Shown: positions 1 to 8,233, counted from the stretch's first letter. The stretch is DNA of 64,000 nt from Weissella minor (GCF_001437425.1 NZ_JQCD01000030.1:91343-155342); one strand, 5' to 3'. A program made the numbers and translations. The notes: generated by a model not told the origin, from the letters alone.

Positions 1-624
1 CGTGATTATACGACAAATAAACATAATAAAGTGGATGATGAAATTTACGGTGGCGGACAAGGTATGCTCTTAATGCCACAACCAATCTTTGACGCCATCG
101 AGGCGGTGGAAACTGACGCGGGTAGTCGTGGACGTGTTATTTTGATGGACCCAGCTGGTGAACGATTTACGCAAGCAAAAGCCGAAGAATTTGCCAAAGA
201 AGAGCACTTAACTTTTATTGCAGGGCATTATGAAGGTTACGACGAGCGTATTCGTGAATTGGTGACGGATGAAGTCTCGATTGGTGATTTTGTGTTGACT
301 GGTGGTGAACTGGGCGCAATGACTGTCATTGATGCAACCGTACGTTTGTTGGAAGATGCATTGGGCGATGATATGTCAGCGGTCGATGATTCATTTTCAA
401 CAGGCTTATTGGAATATCCCCAGTACACACGCCCAGCTGAATTCAGAGGTTTAAAGGTACCAGAAGTCCTAACTTCAGGTAACCACGCTAAAATCGCCGA
501 ATGGAAGCAAAAAGAAGCCTTACGTCGGACCTACCAACGGCGACCAGATTTATTAGATACTTATGAATTTACGCCAGAAGCGCAGCGTTTATTACGTGAA
601 GTGAAGGCTGAGGAAAACAATTAA
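1..624 (+). CDS. trmD: tRNA (guanine-37-N1)-methyltransferase TrmD, 5'-truncated by the window
   Basis: TrmD transfers a methyl group from S-adenosylmethionine to N1 of G37 in tRNAs reading CNN codons, which prevents +1 frameshifting. The frame is open from base 1 and its first residues ([19 protein letters not shown]) are internal to the family, so the start lies upstream; 207 residues are visible of about 245 expected. The trefoil-knot SAM motifs [10 protein letters not shown] and [15 protein letters not shown] are intact. The GTG at 31 is an internal Val codon, not a start. rplS follows after 130 bases, the usual trmD-rplS order, but a promoter lies between them. Confidence 0.97.
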   Translation, partial: RDYTTNKHNKVDDEIYGGGQGMLLMPQPIFDAIEAVETDAGSRGRVILMDPAGERFTQAKAEEFAKEEHLTFIAGHYEGYDERIRELVTDEVSIGDFVLTGGELGAMTVIDATVRLLEDALGDDMSAVDDSFSTGLLEYPQYTRPAEFRGLKVPEVLTSGNHAKIAEWKQKEALRRTYQRRPDLLDTYEFTPEAQRLLREVKAEENN

Positions 625-644
625 GTTTAAATCTTGTTTAAGAC

Positions 645-673
645 TTGAAAGTCTAAGATGAGTATGCTATATT
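645..673 (+). promoter_or_regulatory. Promoter of rplS
   Basis: TTGAAA (645-650) and TATATT (668-673) are separated by 17 bases, a near-consensus vegetative promoter. Transcription would start near 680, just before the L19-type leader, giving rplS its own promoter in addition to readthrough from trmD. Confidence 0.7.
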
Positions 674-679
674 ACTTAT

Positions 680-754
680 TGGTGTTTTCACCAAAATAAA
701 ACCCGATAATCCGCTGGCCGAATGGTGCATGATTGTTGATGAGGAGATAAGATT
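680..754 (+). promoter_or_regulatory. Ribosomal protein L19 leader (rplS 5' UTR)
   Basis: The 75-base leader opens with a small hairpin (TTGGTG/CACCAA) followed by a CCGCTGGC...GGTGCATGATTG stretch running into the ribosome binding site GAGGAG. From memory this resembles the Firmicute L19 leader family, in which the protein is thought to bind its own mRNA and repress translation. The assignment rests on recognition of the sequence and its position, not on a covariance-model score. Confidence 0.55.
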
Positions 755-1108
755 ATGCGTCAAAATGCATTGTTAGAAAAGCTTACTGCCGATCAACTAC
801 GTACGGACATTCCTGAATTCCGTGCTGGTGATACTGTTCGTGTTTACGCACGAATTGTTGAAGGATCACGCGAACGTGTCCAATTGTTTGAAGGTGTGGT
901 TGTAAAGCGCCGCGGAACTGGAATTCAAGCAACATATACTGTTCGTAAGATTTCAAGTGGTGTTGGTGTGGAACGTACATTCCCATTGCACTCACCACGT
1001 GTTGACAAGATCGAAGTAGTTCGTCATGGTCGCGTTCGTCGTGCCAAGTTGTACTACTTGCGTGCATTGCAAGGTAAGGCTGCTCGTATTCCTGAAGCAC
1101 GTCGTTAA
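755..1108 (+). CDS. rplS: 50S ribosomal protein L19
   Basis: L19 sits at the interface of the 30S and 50S subunits and helps form an intersubunit bridge. The 117-residue length is typical and the family core is clear: [28 protein letters not shown] and a basic C-terminus ([14 protein letters not shown]). The ATG follows the ribosome binding site GAGGAG by 8 bases. A leader that may mediate autoregulation precedes it and a strong terminator follows, so rplS can be transcribed alone although it follows trmD. Confidence 0.98.
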   Translation: MRQNALLEKLTADQLRTDIPEFRAGDTVRVYARIVEGSRERVQLFEGVVVKRRGTGIQATYTVRKISSGVGVERTFPLHSPRVDKIEVVRHGRVRRAKLYYLRALQGKAARIPEARR

Positions 1109-1129
1109 TTTACCTGGCTTATGCCGATT

Positions 1130-1168
1130 AAAAAAGACTGATTGCCTTGTGCGATCAGTCTTTTTTTG
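1130..1168 (+). terminator. Rho-independent terminator after rplS
   Basis: A stem AAGACTGAT (1134-1142) pairs with ATCAGTCTT (1154-1162) and runs into a T tract. Confidence 0.85.
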
Positions 1169-1182
1169 TATTGTGATGCGAA

Positions 1183-1220
1183 TGTAACCGCTTGAATTTA
1201 TGGGCAGTAAATGATAAATT
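1183..1220 (+). promoter_or_regulatory. Promoter with cre-like site upstream of the tautomerase and glpK
   Basis: TTGAAT (1192-1197) and TAAATT (1215-1220) are spaced by 17 bases. A sequence matching the left half and centre of the CcpA operator consensus, TGTAACCGCTTGAA (1183-1196), overlaps the -35 box, where CcpA binding would repress. CcpA control would suit glycerol kinase downstream. The right half of the cre is poor, so the operator is tentative. Confidence 0.4.
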
Positions 1221-1257
1221 TAGAGTATAAATAAAAGTGAGAAATGAGGACTGAAGA

Positions 1258-1443
1258 ATGCCATTTGTACACGTTGAATTAGTTGAAGGCCGTACATCAG
1301 AACAATTGAAAGCGATGATGTCGGATATTACAGATGCTGTCGAAAAGAATACAGGAGCACCACGTTCAGCCATTAAAGTGATTGTTGATGAAATGCGTGC
1401 TGATCGTTTTATGGATGGTGGAACATTACGTTCTGAAAAGTAA
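1258..1443 (+). CDS. 4-oxalocrotonate tautomerase family protein
   Basis: A 61-residue member of the small tautomerase family, whose enzymes use the amino-terminal proline exposed by Met removal as a general base and assemble as hexamers. Pro1 (MPFVHVEL) and Arg11 (numbered without Met) are conserved; position 39 is Lys where bacterial 4-oxalocrotonate tautomerase has Arg. The physiological substrate is unknown for most Firmicute members and no aromatic degradation genes are nearby, so the name indicates fold and chemistry only. The ribosome binding site GAGGA precedes the ATG. glpK begins 63 bases downstream, probably on the same transcript. Confidence 0.88.
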   Translation: MPFVHVELVEGRTSEQLKAMMSDITDAVEKNTGAPRSAIKVIVDEMRADRFMDGGTLRSEK

Positions 1444-1506
1444 AGATATGTCAAAAAGAAGGTGAAAGCCTTTTTTTTTATCAAATGTAGAACAAAGGAA
1501 ATCATA

Positions 1507-3024
1507 ATGGTGGAGCAATATATTTTATCAATTGATCAAGGGACAACGAGTACACGTACGATTTTATTTGATCAAGATGGGCACGCTGTGGCCCATGCTA
1601 AAAAAGAAGTGCCACAGATTTTTCGTAAACCAGGTTGGGTTGAGCATGATGCGGCTGGTATTTGGAACGATACGAAACAGCTTTTGAATGAAGTAATTTT
1701 AAAAGCCAACATTGAACCTTATAAAGTTGCTGGAATTGGGATTACGAATCAACGTGAAACAACGGTTCTATGGGACCGTATTACGGGTGAGCCCATTGCA
1801 CCTGCGATTGTTTGGCAATCTAAACAGACCGATGATATTGCTGAAAAATTAAAGGATGAACACGAAGCCCTCATTTATGAGAAAACGGGACTTTGGGTCG
1901 ATGCTTATTTTTCCGCGACTAAGATTATGTGGTTACTAGATACTGTTCCTGGAGCACGTCAAAAGGCTGAACAAGGGGACTTGCTATTTGGAACCATTGA
2001 TAGCTGGCTATTATATAAGCTGACAGATGGGGCAGTCCATGCGACAGATTATAGTAATGCTTCACGAACGATGTTGTTTAATATCCATACCTTGGACTGG
2101 GATGACGATTTGTTAGCGCTCTTCAATATTCCACGGGCAATGTTACCAAATGTCGAAGATTCGGCCCATGTTTTTGGCTATACGGCTAATTATGTTTTCT
2201 TTGGACTACAGGTACCTATTTCTGGAATTGCAGGGGATCAACAGGCTGCCTTATTTGGACATCAAGCCTTTAAGGTGGGGGATGTTAAAAATACCTACGG
2301 AACTGGTTCATTCATCGTTATGAATACGGGGGACAAGGTTGCCGAATCAGAGAATGGCTTATTATCAACAATTGCCTATAGCTTGGATGGACATGTAACC
2401 TATGCTTTAGAAGGTTCAGTCTTTATTGCTGGCGCCGCGATTCAATGGTTACGTGACGGGTTAGAATTAATTAGCAATGCAAGTGAAACGTCTGATTTAG
2501 CGAAGCAATCGCGGATTCAACATCCTGAATTCATTTATATGGTGCCATCTTTTACTGGATTGGGCGCACCTTATTGGGATCAGCAGACACGTGGTGCCAT
2601 GTTTGGCTTGACACGTTCGTCAACCAAAGCGGATGTTGTTCGCGCAACGGTCGAATCATTGGCGTACCAAACACGTGATGTGATGACAGCGATGATGCAT
2701 GACACGAATTTAGAAATGGATTCATTTGTTGTAGATGGTGGTGCAGCGGTTAATGATTACTTACAGCAATTCCAAGCTGATTTACTTCAGATGCCAGTGC
2801 AAAGACCAGAACAGTTAGAGACAACAGCACTCGGGGTTGCTTTCTTGGCCGGACTTGGTGTTGGCTATTGGTCAGGTATCGATGCGTTGCCTGAGTTGGA
2901 TGAAAATCATATTAAGATGCCTGATTTAGCCTTAGCTGAGGAAATGGATGCCACGTATCGTCGTTGGCAAAAGGCAGTTAGAGCTGCGCAAACGTTCCCT
3001 TTGCAGGATGAATTCAAATCCTAA
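1507..3024 (+). CDS. glpK: Glycerol kinase
   Basis: GlpK phosphorylates glycerol to sn-glycerol 3-phosphate with ATP, feeding glycolysis and phospholipid synthesis. The 505-residue product is full length for the FGGY kinase family: the N-terminal phosphate loop SIDQGTTSTRT and the C-terminal nucleotide-binding VDGGAAVNDYL are clear. The start is the ATG at 1507, behind AAAGGAA; an in-frame upstream start at 1462 would add residues the family lacks. The loop that carries the regulatory His in enterococcal GlpK (YHFYG) reads YVFFG here, Val230 replacing His, so activation by phospho-HPr should be lost. No glpO or glpF lies beside it. Confidence 0.97.
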   Translation: MVEQYILSIDQGTTSTRTILFDQDGHAVAHAKKEVPQIFRKPGWVEHDAAGIWNDTKQLLNEVILKANIEPYKVAGIGITNQRETTVLWDRITGEPIAPAIVWQSKQTDDIAEKLKDEHEALIYEKTGLWVDAYFSATKIMWLLDTVPGARQKAEQGDLLFGTIDSWLLYKLTDGAVHATDYSNASRTMLFNIHTLDWDDDLLALFNIPRAMLPNVEDSAHVFGYTANYVFFGLQVPISGIAGDQQAALFGHQAFKVGDVKNTYGTGSFIVMNTGDKVAESENGLLSTIAYSLDGHVTYALEGSVFIAGAAIQWLRDGLELISNASETSDLAKQSRIQHPEFIYMVPSFTGLGAPYWDQQTRGAMFGLTRSSTKADVVRATVESLAYQTRDVMTAMMHDTNLEMDSFVVDGGAAVNDYLQQFQADLLQMPVQRPEQLETTALGVAFLAGLGVGYWSGIDALPELDENHIKMPDLALAEEMDATYRRWQKAVRAAQTFPLQDEFKS

Positions 3025-3058
3025 TATTAAATTTGTGTTACGAAAGCTTAAAAATAAA

Positions 3059-3211
3059 GTTAAACTTAATTATTTAAAGATGAAGTAATCAAAAGTGCGT
3101 GTGACACATTTTTGATTACTTTTTTTGTGCATTAGCACAAGCTTTATTCTGCATGTGACACATTTTTGTCTAAATGCTCGTCTTAAAATGCGTTGGTTTA
3201 AACTTAATTAT
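3059..3211. repeat. Degenerate direct repeats in the glpK downstream region
   Basis: Two short motifs each occur twice between glpK and the next gene: TTAAACTTAATTAT near 3060 and 3198, and GTGACACATTTTTG near 3101 and 3155. The first copy of the second motif is part of the glpK terminator, so a partial local duplication of the terminator region is plausible. Confidence 0.4.
3081..3127 (+). terminator. Rho-independent terminator after glpK
   Basis: A long A/T-rich stem formed by AAGTAATCAAAA and TTTTGATTACTT closes a loop near 3097-3106 and is followed by a T tract. Confidence 0.75.
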
Positions 3212-3301
3212 GCTGGATTTTGACTAAAAATGGTCCGCAAAAGTAGGCCAATTTACGGTATTATGGTACTAATAAATGTGTGAATTAGAGGGGATAGTGA
3301 A

Positions 3302-4405
3302 ATGGGAAATAAAACTAATAAATTGGTTGTTAGTGGAATGGTTGGGGCCTTTGGTGTCATTGGGGTGACACAAGTCCCTGCTGTGCAAGCTGCAATGACG
3401 CATTATGAACAAGCCGAAAAGGCAACCAGCCAACAAGCAATTGATGCTGACCCAGTTCATCAAGCAGTTCATGAAAATTTGAAGTCATTAACTGGTCAAA
3501 CCGTTGCTAAGCAAGCGCAACCAAGTACGCCTAAACCTGATAAAGTTAAGAAAGCACCAATATCGGATCAAACGAAGACCCGTCGTGCCGTAGAAAATAA
3601 AACTGAACAGACTAATCAAACGCAAGCAAAGGCTGCGTCGGCAGCACAATCAGCAAGTCTTCAAGAACAAGAGCGTCTAGAAAAGATTAATGCCTCACAG
3701 TCAATGGCTGAAAGTATTGCTGTGAGCGAACAACAAACAGCTGAATCAGCAGCACAAGCGGAATCAGAAGCAGCCATGCAAGCAGCATTAGAAGAACAAT
3801 CTGCTCAGGCTGAGCAGCAAGCACAAGCAGAGGCAGAAGCAGAAGCAGCGGCTGCTCAACAAGCGCAAGCAGAAGATGATGCAGCACAAGCAGCACCGGC
3901 TGAAAGTGAAGCAGTTGAGATTATCCCGGCATCAACGACGACTTCAACTGCAGATTCAGCATCTGAAGTTGCAAGTACCAGTGTTGCTGATTTGGACACA
4001 TGGCAAAGTATTGCCGATGAACAAGATGAGCAGTCAAAGTCTGAAGACGTTCAGTTAAATGAGCAAAATGATATGACACAGGCAGCTAATAAAGTTGTAC
4101 AAGCTGGTACAGCGGAAACATCTGGTCAACTTGTTGCGCAATCATATGAACATGCAACTGGTCAATCATTACCAACAAATACAACTGAACAAGAAAGTTA
4201 TCTAGAAACAACCGATCTAGATGGCTCAGATGTTCAGGATGTGGCTAACGCTGGAGATGTCGTTTTCTGGGGTGATCATGGCACATCATATCAATCTGGT
4301 ATTTACATTGGTGAAAATCAAGTGGTGACTGTTCCTGATAACGATGGGACAGCTCAAGTTCAAACAATCGATCAGAATCCAGCTTTTGTTGGAACGTTCG
4401 TTTAA
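3302..4405 (+). CDS. Secreted Ala/Gln/Glu-rich protein with a degenerate NlpC/P60-like C-terminal domain
   Basis: The 367-residue product begins with a Sec signal peptide (positively charged MGNKTNK, hydrophobic core, AxA-type end VQA near residue 30), continues with a long low-complexity segment rich in Ala, Gln, Glu and Ser (about 50-260, probably coiled coil) and ends with about 105 residues resembling the second half of an NlpC/P60 peptidase. Landmarks of that fold remain (LVAQSYEHATGQSLPTN, AGDVVFWG, GIYIGENQVV), but the catalytic Cys position is Thr273 and the catalytic His position Gln331, and the N-terminal part of the fold is missing. It is probably a non-enzymatic cell-wall binding or scaffold protein. 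A GAGGGGA ribosome binding site precedes the ATG. Confidence 0.72.
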   Translation: MGNKTNKLVVSGMVGAFGVIGVTQVPAVQAAMTHYEQAEKATSQQAIDADPVHQAVHENLKSLTGQTVAKQAQPSTPKPDKVKKAPISDQTKTRRAVENKTEQTNQTQAKAASAAQSASLQEQERLEKINASQSMAESIAVSEQQTAESAAQAESEAAMQAALEEQSAQAEQQAQAEAEAEAAAAQQAQAEDDAAQAAPAESEAVEIIPASTTTSTADSASEVASTSVADLDTWQSIADEQDEQSKSEDVQLNEQNDMTQAANKVVQAGTAETSGQLVAQSYEHATGQSLPTNTTEQESYLETTDLDGSDVQDVANAGDVVFWGDHGTSYQSGIYIGENQVVTVPDNDGTAQVQTIDQNPAFVGTFV

Positions 4406-4410
4406 ATTAA

Positions 4411-4448
4411 AAAACACCGTTTTGTACTTAAGTACAAGACGGTGTTTT
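4411..4448. terminator. Bidirectional terminator between convergent genes
   Basis: A 19-base-pair hairpin (arms 4411-4429 and 4430-4448, one G-T wobble) starts with an A tract and ends with a T tract, so it can stop transcription from both convergent neighbours. Confidence 0.88.
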
Positions 4449-4451
4449 TAT

Positions 4452-5096
4452 TTAAGCTTGTTCAGCATCTAATTGCGCTAAGCGATCATCAATTTGTTGT
4501 AAAACAATTGCTTGATTAGCAGGATCTTCCAAGTTATATGTTTGTAAATCAACCATCATTTTTGGTGAAGCATCATATTCTTCGTACCATGTTTGATAGG
4601 CTGACCACATTTTAAAGTAGTAGTCACGTAATTCTTGATTATCGTCAAATTGTTCGTAGTCACGACCACGTTTCTTGATACGGTATAAAATCGTATCAAA
4701 ATCAGCATTTGAAAAAACCATCAAATCGGGGCGTTTTTTGGGCATTGACTGTAATTCAGACATCATATTATCGAGTAATTGCATATATACGGTTAATTCA
4801 GCATCCGAAATATTACCTTCTCGATGATTTTCTTGAGTGAAGAGGGCATCTTCGTAAATTGAACGATCTAAGACATTGTTATCATCTGCCAATGCCTGCT
4901 TAATCATGGCGAAACGCTTATTCAAAAAATAAATTTGAAGTAAGAAACCGTATTGCTTTGGATCTGCATAATAAAGTGGTAAGACAGGATTTTCTCCAAC
5001 TGGTTCGAAAAAAGCTTGTGTCCCCAAATGTTTTGCAATTAAATCTGTTAATGTTGTTTTACCAACGCCAATCATACCTGCTGTGATAATCACCAT
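4452..5096 (-). CDS. Deoxynucleoside kinase (dNK/dGK-dAK family)
   Basis: This enzyme phosphorylates deoxyribonucleosides to 5'-monophosphates for DNA precursor salvage. The 214-residue product has the P-loop GMIGVGKTTL near the N-terminus, the substrate-binding EPVGENPVLPLYY, the DRS motif (LDRSIYED) and an Arg-rich lid (RIKKRGRDYEQ). The exact base preference (dG, dA or dC) cannot be read from the sequence. It stands alone on the minus strand behind a GAAGGA-type ribosome binding site. A nucleoside 2-deoxyribosyltransferase at 30 kb would supply deoxynucleosides for it by base exchange. Confidence 0.92.
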   Translation of the reverse strand: MVIITAGMIGVGKTTLTDLIAKHLGTQAFFEPVGENPVLPLYYADPKQYGFLLQIYFLNKRFAMIKQALADDNNVLDRSIYEDALFTQENHREGNISDAELTVYMQLLDNMMSELQSMPKKRPDLMVFSNADFDTILYRIKKRGRDYEQFDDNQELRDYYFKMWSAYQTWYEEYDASPKMMVDLQTYNLEDPANQAIVLQQIDDRLAQLDAEQA

Positions 5097-5215
5097 GATT
5101 GTCCTTCTTCCTTTAGGATTTCGTTAGTCGATACCTAACGTGCCGATAACTATCTTAGCTAATTAATTCTTTGAATGCAATTCTTGACAAATTTAAAAAA
5201 GACGCGTGCAAAACA

Positions 5216-5239
5216 AAAACGCCCAATTTTGGGCGTTTA
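5216..5239 (-). terminator. Terminator of mscL
   Basis: On the minus strand, AAACGCCC pairs with GGGCGTTT and leads into a T-rich stretch immediately after the mscL stop. Confidence 0.8.
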
Positions 5240-5245
5240 GGAACT

Positions 5246-5683
5246 TTATTTTTCTAAATTCTGTTGGCTAGTTATTTGCTTGTTTGAAGTTGGCGTATTT
5301 TGTTGTTCAAGTTGTTCCAAAATTGATTGCAAAACTTCCAATTCAGTTGGATCTGCTTCTTCATCTTCAGGATTTTTACCTGTTGCAAGTTGACGCGCTT
5401 TGTTCATTGACTTAATCATTAAGAAAATAACAAAGGCCGTTAATAAGAATGTAATGGTGCTTGAAATAAAGCTTCCCATTTTAATTTGAGCCGGTCCAAT
5501 ATGAAAAACAAACTCAGTAAATGAAATTGAGCCAGTAAAAATACCAATAATTGGCATAAAGATATCATCAACTAAAGCAGTTAACAAAGTTTGGAACGCG
5601 CCCCCCATGATGAACGCAATGGCCATATCCATGATGTTACCATCTGCAACAAAATCACGGAATTCCTTAAAAAATGATTTCAT
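5246..5683 (-). CDS. mscL: Large-conductance mechanosensitive channel MscL
   Basis: MscL is a homopentameric inner-membrane channel that opens under membrane tension and releases solutes during hypo-osmotic shock. The 145 residues include the N-terminal amphipathic helix (FFKEFRDFVADGN), TM1 (MDMAIAFIMGGAFQTLLTALVDDIFMP split by the conserved Gly-rich face), the periplasmic loop, TM2 (TITFLLTAFVIFLMIK) and an acidic C-terminal helix (EDEEADPTELEVLQSI). The ATG follows AGGAGAG. It is monocistronic, with its own terminator. Confidence 0.96.
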   Translation of the reverse strand: MKSFFKEFRDFVADGNIMDMAIAFIMGGAFQTLLTALVDDIFMPIIGIFTGSISFTEFVFHIGPAQIKMGSFISSTITFLLTAFVIFLMIKSMNKARQLATGKNPEDEEADPTELEVLQSILEQLEQQNTPTSNKQITSQQNLEK

Positions 5684-5883
5684 AATACTCTCCTAAAAAA
5701 ATTTTTAACAAACACACTTTATCATAAATGGTCATTTAAATTGGAACTAACGCGATGGATGCTAGAAAATTTTAATAATCTGATACCAATGTTAAAGCTG
5801 CTGATTCTAGTCTAAATCACTATCACATTGGCGCAAAGTTGTGTAAAATGTGAAGGAAAGAGTTTGCAGAAAGTGGGTTAGTG

Positions 5884-6114
5884 ATGCGGGGATTAATATT
5901 TGCGTTATTTTGCGGAATAACGATTATGTTTTTTGTGGGGTTATCAATGTTAAGCCAGCTATACGCCTGGCCATTGTGGCTCTCAATTGTGGCTTTTATT
6001 TTAGCTGTGATTATTTTTACTTACTTAATGGCACGATTAACTTTAAAAATGAATCGATCTAAGCAAGCAAAGCAACAACAAAAGGAGCATACAGACGATG
6101 GAAACGAAGCGTAG
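5884..6114 (+). CDS. Small membrane protein upstream of a CPBP protease
   Basis: A 76-residue protein with two predicted membrane helices (LIFALFCGITIMFFVGLSML and LWLSIVAFILAVIIFTYLMA) and a basic, Gln/Lys-rich cytoplasmic tail. I do not recognise a family. A GTG directly before the ATG could also be the start; neither has a strong ribosome binding site. The last 17 bases overlap the following CPBP protease gene, which indicates translational coupling and a possible physical partnership. An overlapping frame (5850-6062) encodes no family-like protein. Confidence 0.6.
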   Translation: MRGLIFALFCGITIMFFVGLSMLSQLYAWPLWLSIVAFILAVIIFTYLMARLTLKMNRSKQAKQQQKEHTDDGNEA

Positions 6115-6829
6115 TACATGGACCAATGCCTTTCAGGGTTTGATTTGGATCGTGGTGGGGATTATTTTAGACTTTATGATTCAAATTTTCGGAATTTCAG
6201 GTAGTCAAGGCTTAGCCATGAGTTTTGGACAACCAACAGAAGGCGTCTTTGCGATCTGTATGATGATTTTGATTGTTGCCGTACTTGGTGTAATGACCTA
6301 CTGGACTTTAATGTATGCGATTCATCAGATTAGTCCCAAAGTCGGACTCCATCCTTATAACCGAGAGAAGGCTAAATGGATTTGGTATGGTTATGGTTTG
6401 ATTATTTTGAGTAGCATGGCGGTCGGAATGCTACGTGTTTTCATTACCGGTGATGCTAGCCAAGCTGAAAATCAACGTATGCTAGAAGAGTTAGCCAGCC
6501 GTGGTTCATTTGGCTTAATCTTTATTATTGTACTGGCAGTTGGTGTGGCACCTATTATTGAAGAATTGATTTTTAGAGGGGTTGTCTTAAATTATTTCTT
6601 TAAAAATAGTTGGTGGTGGACTAATGTGATTTTGTCAGCCGTCTTATTCGGTTATTTCCACGTTTATTCAGCATTTAATTTCTTTGACTTTTTACAGTAT
6701 AGTTTAATGGGACTTGTTTTAGCATTCGTTTACAAACGGACACGCCAGATTCAGTATGCGATGGCCTTACATTTTGTTAATAATGCGGTTTCGATGATTG
6801 TCTTGAGTCTGTCATTATTCTTAAGTTAA
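6098..6829 (+). CDS. CPBP family intramembrane glutamic endopeptidase
   Basis: The 243-residue protein is a polytopic membrane protein of the CPBP (CAAX protease and bacteriocin-processing, also called Abi) family. The diagnostic residues are present: Glu155-Glu156-xxx-Arg160 (IIEELIFRG), His188 (GYFHVYS) and His225-xxx-Asn229 (HFVNN). In lactic acid bacteria such proteins serve in bacteriocin self-immunity, protein maturation or unknown membrane proteolysis; no bacteriocin gene is visible nearby, so the substrate is open. Its start lies within the end of the preceding small membrane protein gene, behind AAAGGAG. Confidence 0.9.
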   Translation: METKRSTWTNAFQGLIWIVVGIILDFMIQIFGISGSQGLAMSFGQPTEGVFAICMMILIVAVLGVMTYWTLMYAIHQISPKVGLHPYNREKAKWIWYGYGLIILSSMAVGMLRVFITGDASQAENQRMLEELASRGSFGLIFIIVLAVGVAPIIEELIFRGVVLNYFFKNSWWWTNVILSAVLFGYFHVYSAFNFFDFLQYSLMGLVLAFVYKRTRQIQYAMALHFVNNAVSMIVLSLSLFLS

Positions 6830-6895
6830 ACAAGAATGTTATTTTTTCCAAAACTAGCTTATAATAGTATAAGAAATAGATGGAGGGTATTAATA

Positions 6896-7417
6896 ATGAC
6901 AAATTATTTACACACAACTTTTGGCAGTCAAAAAGTGCTACAAACAATTATTGAACAACATCCGCACAATGAATTGCTACTGACGGTTGATGATCAGGAT
7001 CAAACAAATTTTCAACTCTTAGAGCAACTGCCATCAGAAACGTCTGTTTTTGAAACGCCAGTCAGCTACCAAGTTTTAGCAGCCGATGGTGCCAAAGAGG
7101 GTATTCGTGGCTGGTTGCATTTTACATTTTTGACTTTACCAAGTGAAGAGCAACAAGCATTTATTAAGCAATGGTCGAATTATCAAAACCAAAAACTAGC
7201 CTCAGTTGAGGGGTTAATTACGAGTGAATTATTGCAACGCACAGATGAACGGAATCAGTTTGCAATTATGACCACATGGACTGTTCGGGATTACTACACC
7301 ATTTGGGATACAGCTAGTCAGGGACCGTTGAAAAAGTATACGGATCTTGCCTCACGCTACAATGTCCGTAAGCGAAGCTACTCACCAGCAGCGTTTACGA
7401 AACAGCAATTACGTTAA
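6896..7417 (+). CDS. ABM-domain protein, HmoB/TRAP-like
   Basis: A 173-residue protein whose C-terminal half (about residues 85-150: EEQQAFIKQWSNYQNQKL, FAIMTTWTVRDYYTIW) fits the dimeric ferredoxin-like antibiotic biosynthesis monooxygenase fold. Its length and layout resemble the Firmicute HmoB/TRAP group, whose B. subtilis member degrades haem in vitro. No haem uptake genes are adjacent, and the role in lactic acid bacteria is unclear. The ATG at 6896 follows GGAGGG; the longer frame starting at 6836 lacks a ribosome binding site. Confidence 0.65.
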   Translation: MTNYLHTTFGSQKVLQTIIEQHPHNELLLTVDDQDQTNFQLLEQLPSETSVFETPVSYQVLAADGAKEGIRGWLHFTFLTLPSEEQQAFIKQWSNYQNQKLASVEGLITSELLQRTDERNQFAIMTTWTVRDYYTIWDTASQGPLKKYTDLASRYNVRKRSYSPAAFTKQQLR

Positions 7418-7501
7418 AAAGCTGGGCTGGCTGTTCTTTTATTCGTAAACTTGCTATAATGTTTAGTTATAAATAACGAGAAGGGAGCCCGAAATAGACT
7501 G

Positions 7502-8233
7502 ATGGAATTTGAACGTATAAATGAAGATACAATTCGCGTAGTGGTATCAAATGATGATTTACATGATCGTGGCGTATCGATTACCGATTTGTTGGGCAAC
7601 CAGGAAGAAATTGAACACTTTTTTTATGGTTTATTAGAAGAAGCAGATATTGACTATGCCTTTTTAAATAAGAATGACGGTGAAATATCATTTCAAGTGT
7701 TGCCTAATCGCAATGGGATGGAAGTGTACATTTCAAATCAAATGCCCGACCAAGAATTAATGGAAGGGATTGTGAAATCCGCCATTGAAAATCGAGATCC
7801 AGAGCAAAACGGTGCAAATGATGATGTATCAGCAGATTTGTTGAAGCGTTTGATTGGCACTGATGATACAGATGAAGAAACGGATAATCCGCTACCTGCA
7901 TCAACGCCAGTTATGGATGATGATGCGCGACGGACAATGCTTGAAGATATGCCAAGCAGTGCGTTTATCAAAATAGAAGAATTTGAAGACGTTTTACGTT
8001 TAGCAAATGTTGTCGGTAGTGGCTTACGTGATTCTCAACTGTATGAAGATCAACATGCTTACTTTTTTGACTTACAATTTGAGGAGGCGCTGACATTAGT
8101 AGATCGTCAAAATATCCTAAGTATTGCGCTAGAATATGGAAAAGTAAGTCCAATTGCAGAAGATGTGATTGCTGAGCATGGACATACCATCTTCGCAACA
8201 CGTGCGATTGAACAATTGAATCAATATTTTTAA
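7502..8233 (+). CDS. mecA: Adaptor protein MecA
   Basis: MecA delivers unfolded or specific substrates to the ClpC ATPase and stimulates its assembly; in competent Gram-positives it targets ComK or ComX. The 243-residue protein has the conserved N-terminal domain (MEFERINEDTIRVVVSNDDLHDRG.., VSITDLLGNQEEIEHFFYGLL), an acidic linker (about 110-145) and the C-terminal ClpC-binding domain (IKIEEFEDVLRLA, YYLDLQFE-like YFFDLQFEEA). It is followed by a terminator and then by coiA and pepF, the order commonly seen in Lactobacillales. Confidence 0.95.
   Translation: MEFERINEDTIRVVVSNDDLHDRGVSITDLLGNQEEIEHFFYGLLEEADIDYAFLNKNDGEISFQVLPNRNGMEVYISNQMPDQELMEGIVKSAIENRDPEQNGANDDVSADLLKRLIGTDDTDEETDNPLPASTPVMDDDARRTMLEDMPSSAFIKIEEFEDVLRLANVVGSGLRDSQLYEDQHAYFFDLQFEEALTLVDRQNILSIALEYGKVSPIAEDVIAEHGHTIFATRAIEQLNQYF

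Noticed and set aside
783..1100. 105-residue frame antisense to rplS
   Set aside because: It is a His/Gln-rich shadow of a highly conserved ribosomal protein gene and has no ribosome binding site.
3687..3896. Leu-rich minus-strand frame in the secreted-protein gene
   Set aside because: It is the antisense of Gln/Ala-rich codons, which always yields Leu-rich shadows.
5850..6062. 70-residue frame overlapping the small membrane protein gene
   Set aside because: The alternative frame has two clean membrane helices and overlaps the CPBP gene in the manner of coupled genes; this one has no protein-like features.
6098..6829. Abortive infection gene because CPBP proteins are often labelled Abi
   Set aside because: The name is historical; there is no phage-defence context nearby.
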